NCBI GenBank assembly: GCA_029207755.1
Contig: JARCOQ010000002.1
Coordinates: 4,588,001-4,652,000, forward strand
Length of the DNA stretch: 64,000 nucleotides
Direction of reading: 5' to 3'
Source: Chamaea fasciata
Taxonomy: Eukaryota > Chordata > Aves > Passeriformes > Sylviidae
Position 1 is the stretch's first letter. Every line of letters starts with the position of its first letter. Made by a program: the position numbers and the translations under genes. Positions 59,342 through 64,000 of this stretch are shown one piece after another. The notes under the pieces are model-generated. The model was not told where the DNA came from. It saw nothing but the letters and a program-made list of their open reading frames with translations, and made no database searches.

Positions 59342-61560
59342 TGACAGCCAAAAGTCTAATTACTCTCCTAAAAGTATTTTAAACAGAAGATTACTTTTTA
59401 GACACCAGAACCTGATTTTTGTATTTGCTCTCATCTCTTCTTTCTCCTCCAAGACTCTCGGGCCGAGGCAGAAAAACCCTACAAAAACCCAATCAGATGT
59501 CTTGCCTACTCTAGCTGGATTCAGTCACTTCCCAGCCTGGCATCCCTGCTGAGCTCCAACAACCACCATGAATGCAACTGTTGGGCAGGCTGCCCTGACA
59601 AATGCCATCAACACCCAAGACAAGAATTTTTCTGTCAGTATTTACTGTTTTGAGGCCAAAGCCAGCCAAACAGTAAGCAACAGCAGTTAGCATCAAGAGG
59701 GCTGGCATTAGCAGTTGCTGCAGAAAAAAACTCCAGAAGAACAGGGAAAATATAATGGTAAGAAAGATCTCATTTTATTTTAAAAGGTAAGAATCAAAGA
59801 TAGCAGGAAAGGAATACTGGGGGGATAAATCTAGGAGCAGAGAACAATGTGTACCACAGCTAAAGCTGAGATCACTCATGGGAATATTTTTAAAGCTCTT
59901 AAGACTTTACTTCTCCCCACCCTGCTTTTAATCTTTAGAGTTGTTTTCATCCCTTCAAAGATGCTGCACAACCACTCAAGCTCCAGATGGAACTGACTTA
60001 CTGGACAGATGGGCAAACACTGCAAAGTGATGGGTGCCCAGACCACTTCATCCACCACCAGCTACTTAACGATGGGAATAAGGGATTGGATAGTGTCAGA
60101 ATCGAGGAGACAGCTCAGGTGAACAGAACAGTTTTGGATCTCAGAGCCAGGGATTACAAAATCACCAGTCTTGACGTTTTTTAGTCTCCATGGCAAAGCT
60201 GGACAGAAGGAAGGTGAGCAAGCAAAAGAGAAAGGCTGCTATTGTGAGCTGCAGAAACATGAAGGAAAACATAAACAGATGAGCAAAATGGAAGCTTTAG
60301 CAAAAGTAATTGTTAAAAAAAGCACCTTAAACTGAGTGCCTACTTCAAGTATTTGCTGAATGCTGAAGTGGACCACCTGTGCAGTTGGATTTTTTCCAGC
60401 AGTTCCAAGCTGATGTATAAAGGGAGGTTGCTTTCTGCAGCCCTGCAGCTCTCAGGATTTTGCCACTCCTGAGCTTTTCTGCTGCAACAGTTTGGCAGCT
60501 CAGCCAGCCCAAGCTATTTACATGCTGCAAGGTGCACCAGATGGGCAGCCCCCGCTCCAGAGCCGCACTCAGAACCGTGTCCAGACACAGATATTTCCCC
60601 CTAGGCAATTCACCACAAACAGAAGGGTTTTTGCTCTGAAAGCTGTCAACAAACAGGAACTTTGGAGGAGAAAGCCATTAGCATTTCAGAGGTGGTACCA
60701 GCATCTGAAAAATGCCCAACAACCACTGCCCTGGGGAGCACCTCAGCAGGCAGACAGGGTAGAAGGAAGAGTTCCCTTCTGACCCTGCAAAAATTCCTAG
60801 TTCAGGTGACCACTGACAAGCTGCTGCCATGCTCAGACTTGCTACGGCAGGAAACAGGTAACTTCTATCCAACAGGGTAGTCAGGAGGAAGAAAGAACTT
60901 CCTCCTTTCCCAGGATCACTGTGATGTCTCTGTGAAAGGAGAGCACAGACTGCATCAACAGAGGGGACATTCCTGCAGGGATTTCATCTGTTACTAGCAG
61001 AAGCATAGCCTTGGGTGTATTGAGTTATTGCCTGAACGTGAAAACCAAAACAGGGAGATCATCTGAGTACGTGAGGTTCCTGTAGGCAACGTCCACAGCT
61101 TTACTAAAACAAGGTATGAAGGGAACCCAATTTGAACCTCCATCAAGGGCTTTGTAAACAAACCCTACAGCTCCCGGGGCCTTGGTTTTGGTGTTGTCAT
61201 AGCCTATTTTTGCATCTGGGTCCTACAATGGATGCTCTTTACCTTGGCTACTCAATTTCTCTTCCGACCACTCAGCCCTGTGTTCCTGCCACGGCTGTAG
61301 TGAGGTGTGGAGGTCATGGGGCTCATCCTAGCGCAGAGCTCCACGCTTTCAGCATCCCGTGCTCTTGATGTGCCACCAGCAGCCAGGAGCTCTCCCCACA
61401 GTCCTGCCGGGCACGTTTGAATCTTCCTCTCCCCATCTAGTTTTTGGGACAGATAATGATTGAGGTAAAATCGAAAGGTGATGATATTATTTTTTTTTAA
61501 TCACAGAAAGCGGTTAATTATGCAGCTGCACCCCTTGGTGTGGTGGGAGCGCCCGTCCCT
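59342..61560. other. Stretch between the KRAB-B-like exon and the right CpG island
   Basis: This would be intron of the zinc-finger locus if the CpG island is its promoter. I searched the minus strand for a KRAB A box (EEW...LYRDVM...ENY pattern) and did not find one; a QEWQ at about 60455-60475 is not followed by the rest. No other gene or clear transposon is seen. Confidence 0.5.
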
Positions 61561-61599
61561 GCTCTATCAGACTTGATGATATGCCTGACAATACACTAG

Positions 61600-62250
61600 G
61601 GTTGGAGGCAGAAAGGGAAGGTCGTGACAAGTCTCTGCCAGGGGCAGGAGGGCGTGCAGAAGGGGACAAGGATTTCCCACCGAGCAGGGAAAGGTGCAGT
61701 GCTGGTGCGATCAGAAGCACCGGGTGGGAACGGGGGGAGGACACGGGGAGGAAGGAGCTGCGTTCTCGGCAAGGGATGCAAGCAGACAGGGATGGCAGCG
61801 GCAGGAGGGACAAGCTGCTCCTCCCCTGTCTCCTGCTCCGGCCGGCTCCTTCCTCCGCAGGGCCGGCACACCGAGGCTCTGCCATGGGACGGGGGTCAAA
61901 GCGCGGCCCCGGCTCCCCCGGCCCCATCCCGGCGGGCGGGGACAGCGCCCAGCCTACCTGCAGGGCTGCTCCCGGATCCTGCTCCGCAGGCACAGGGCGC
62001 TTCCTGGGCGGGGCGGCGGCGGGCAGAGAACCGGGAGGTCCTGGGGGGCTTCTCCTCTATACGGGGATACCGCCACCCAGCCCCGGGATAACCTCCCGCT
62101 GCCCTGCGATAATTCCTCCAGCCCTGAGATAACCTCCCGCCGCCCCGGGATAAGCCCCGCTGCCCCGGGTACCCCCCTCCTCATTCCCGGGATAACCCCG
62201 CCCCGCAGCCCCACCGCCCGGATTCAGCGGGAGGAATAGTGTTGATGACA
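61600..62250. promoter_or_regulatory. Second CpG island, candidate promoter
   Basis: GC and CpG content rise sharply from about 61.6 kb and fall at about 62.25 kb. On the minus strand there is a good donor, ctgcag|gtaggc (exon side ending at 61958), so an untranslated first exon at about 62035-61958 leading to the zinc-finger exons is possible. A plus-strand transcript is equally possible. The frames inside the island are open because of composition and resemble no known protein. The TSS cannot be located. Confidence 0.55.
62056..62205. repeat. Minisatellite of 20-22 bp units, each centred on GATA
   Basis: Seven tandem, imperfect units of the type ccccgggataacctcccgct. GATA starts at 62066, 62087, 62108, 62128, 62149 and 62191, and the sixth position (62169) has the variant GGTA. 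Spacing is 20-22 bp throughout. It lies inside the CpG island. Confidence 0.8.
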
Positions 62251-62299
62251 CACCGGGGCTTTGGTTTCTGCTAGGTCGTGTTTGTCCTAAGTCAAAGGC

Positions 62300-62349
62300 T
62301 TTTTTTTTTTTTTTTTTTTAAATTTTATTTATTTTTAATTTTTATTTTT
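62300..62349. repeat. T-rich tract
   Basis: A run of 20 T followed by mixed T/A sequence, just outside the CpG island. Confidence 0.85.
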
Positions 62350-64000
62350 GTGTGTGCGTGTGATGCTCTGCCAACGAGGAGGTGCACAGAAGAAAACTGG
62401 GATGGGTGACTGGAACTGGCTGAAGGGTTATTCCACACCACAGAACTCATGTCCAGTGTATCAGCTGGGGGGTTACTTAGAAGTGGGACCAGTCTGGGTT
62501 CAGGAGGGAGGTGGTGAGCAATTACGCTCATTCTTCTCTCCACCCCCCCTTTCCCTTTATATTGTGATTATTATTTACCATTATCATTAGATTTACTTCG
62601 TTTTCAATCATGAAACTGTCCTTATCTCAACCGAAAAGTTTTACTTTTGATTCTCCTCCCCACTCCACCGGGCTGGAGAGGAGAAGAGGGGGTGTTGAGC
62701 GAGAGGTTGTGTGTTGCTTCATTTCATTTCCATTTTTAAGCTGGGTTTAAACCACCGACCGAGCAGGAGCTGTGACATCTCACTGCCAGGCTTAACTTCA
62801 GGGCAGAGAGGAAAGCAGCTGATGTGTGTGCGCGGGGTATAGTACTTCATAAGTGGTAGGAAATAGGACACACAGGAGTTCCTTGTGAGGACACCGTGCT
62901 ATGCGAGGTAGGAGAAGAGATAGGAAGTCACTGTTCTGGAATTATTTCCCTTACGTGGAGTTTCCCCAGTGGAATAAAATGTACACACGTTTTTACATCG
63001 TGGTGCCTGCTCTTAATTTCTCCAGGTAACACATACCTGGAGGGAAGAAGGAATTTGACTCTGCGTGTTTCCATTAAATGTGGTGGAAAATGTGAGAGCT
63101 TGGGTGTTCCACACTGAGTTATTCCCACACTGCTGCCGGAGAAGTCCTCCCTACACAGAAGGTGGCATAGGAGAGGGTTTGCTTAGGCGCGATAACACTT
63201 GGGTTTCCCTGCCACCTTTACCGTGGACCGTGAGCAGGTTTGCAGACGGAGGAAGCCACCCTGTGGCCACAGGCGTGAGACAGCAGATGGGTTTCCCGAG
63301 GCCGTAAAATAACAAGTTGTTTTTCACCTTGGCCCCTGTATCCCAGCTGATGAGTACACTGCATTTATGGGTGATGGTTTTGCTCCCAGGTTATAATACA
63401 GAAAATTACCCAGCCTTTCTAGGAGCTAAAACACCCAAGTAAGTAGTTTGTGCTTAGCAGTAGTACAAAACAGGTTAGCCATGAGTTGAGAACCCTCAGG
63501 ATGGCAAAGAAAGGAGTGCTTTTTCAGGAATCTGAAAATCTTTCCTGCTAATGAGGAGAACAATACTCTAAAAGCCCCCAGATTCCCTTTTCACTTCAAG
63601 CTATTGTTAGCAGGGCACAAACGATGTGAATTAGTCAGCAACCTTAGTCACTGTGTACCCTGAAGTGTATGGGAGTTGCGGTAAGAGACAAATGAACAGG
63701 GCTCAGTGCTGTCCTGCTGAGGCTTTGTTTGTTAAGGTTCGAATATCAATTTGCATTAAAGACCTTTTCTGTTGGGGAAGTGATGACTGATACAGGCTCG
63801 TTAGACTCGATGGCTGTGTACAGATACAGATGGAGAAACAGTCGTCAACAAAATAAGATGGCAATACTGAAATAGAACTAAAGGGAAAACATAACCCTAT
63901 CAATTTACAAAACACTACAACTGACAGGCACATTGCAGCATCCTCTTTGTGCTTGTGCCATACAGCACATTTGCTTAGAAGTGTGGAGGGTTGGAGATCA
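62350..64000. other. Right edge, no gene recognised
   Basis: Ordinary sequence of mixed composition. No splice-supported coding block, LINE tail or RNA gene was recognised on either strand. Confidence 0.5.

Noticed and set aside
60345..60608. Minus-strand QEWQ-like stretch considered as a KRAB A box
   Set aside because: The downstream LYRDVM and ENY motifs are missing and there is no matching donor in phase 1.
61514..62239. Frames of 86-183 codons on both strands in the right CpG island
   Set aside because: They are open because of GC content and read through the GATA minisatellite; no domain or conserved start is evident.
45000..64000. TADA1, the human downstream neighbour of ILDR2
   Set aside because: None of its conserved exons could be recognised on either strand; it may lie beyond the window.

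Overview
This window is vertebrate nuclear DNA and almost certainly comes from a bird. Genes are split by GT-AG introns, and most dispersed repeats are CR1 LINEs, several ending in the CR1-type tail (cgattctgtgattctgtg or its complement). I see no prokaryotic, plasmid or CRISPR content. Nearly all simple open frames here are chance.

The main feature is one complete plus-strand gene, ILDR2 (immunoglobulin-like domain containing receptor 2), in ten coding exons from the ATG at 9081 to the TGA at 44556-44558. Joined, the exons total 1938 nt and encode 645 residues: a signal peptide, one V-type Ig domain, a transmembrane helix, a 13-cysteine juxtamembrane stretch and a long cytoplasmic tail. All phases agree across the nine introns. 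The start lies in a CpG island (about 8.7-10.0 kb) with a one-nucleotide-loop G-quadruplex motif. The first canonical poly(A) hexamers I found after the stop are 3.7-5.7 kb downstream, so the 3' UTR may be long and include two antisense CR1 copies.

Left of ILDR2 (1-8.7 kb) are what may be the last exons of an unidentified plus-strand gene (1-about 750), an LTR-like segment, an old degenerate LINE and an AAAC/CCCC-rich low-complexity tract. Right of ILDR2 (46.3-57.7 kb) I see CR1 and simple repeats only. At 57.7-59.0 kb on the minus strand is a KRAB/C2H2 zinc-finger locus: a KRAB-B-like exon joins in phase to a zinc-finger exon that is decayed by a stop codon in a linker, a frameshift, a deleted half finger and lost ligands. 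A second CpG island at 61.6-62.25 kb may have been its promoter; it carries a 20-22 bp minisatellite whose units contain GATA.

I found nothing that looks like an unknown biochemical system. The observations most worth checking are a roughly 110 bp intronic sequence present twice, 1600 bp apart around ILDR2 exon 7, each copy opening with a splice-acceptor-like tract; a NAGNAG acceptor at exon 7; six consecutive frame-neutral ILDR2 exons; the decayed KRAB-ZNF; and the phased GATA array.
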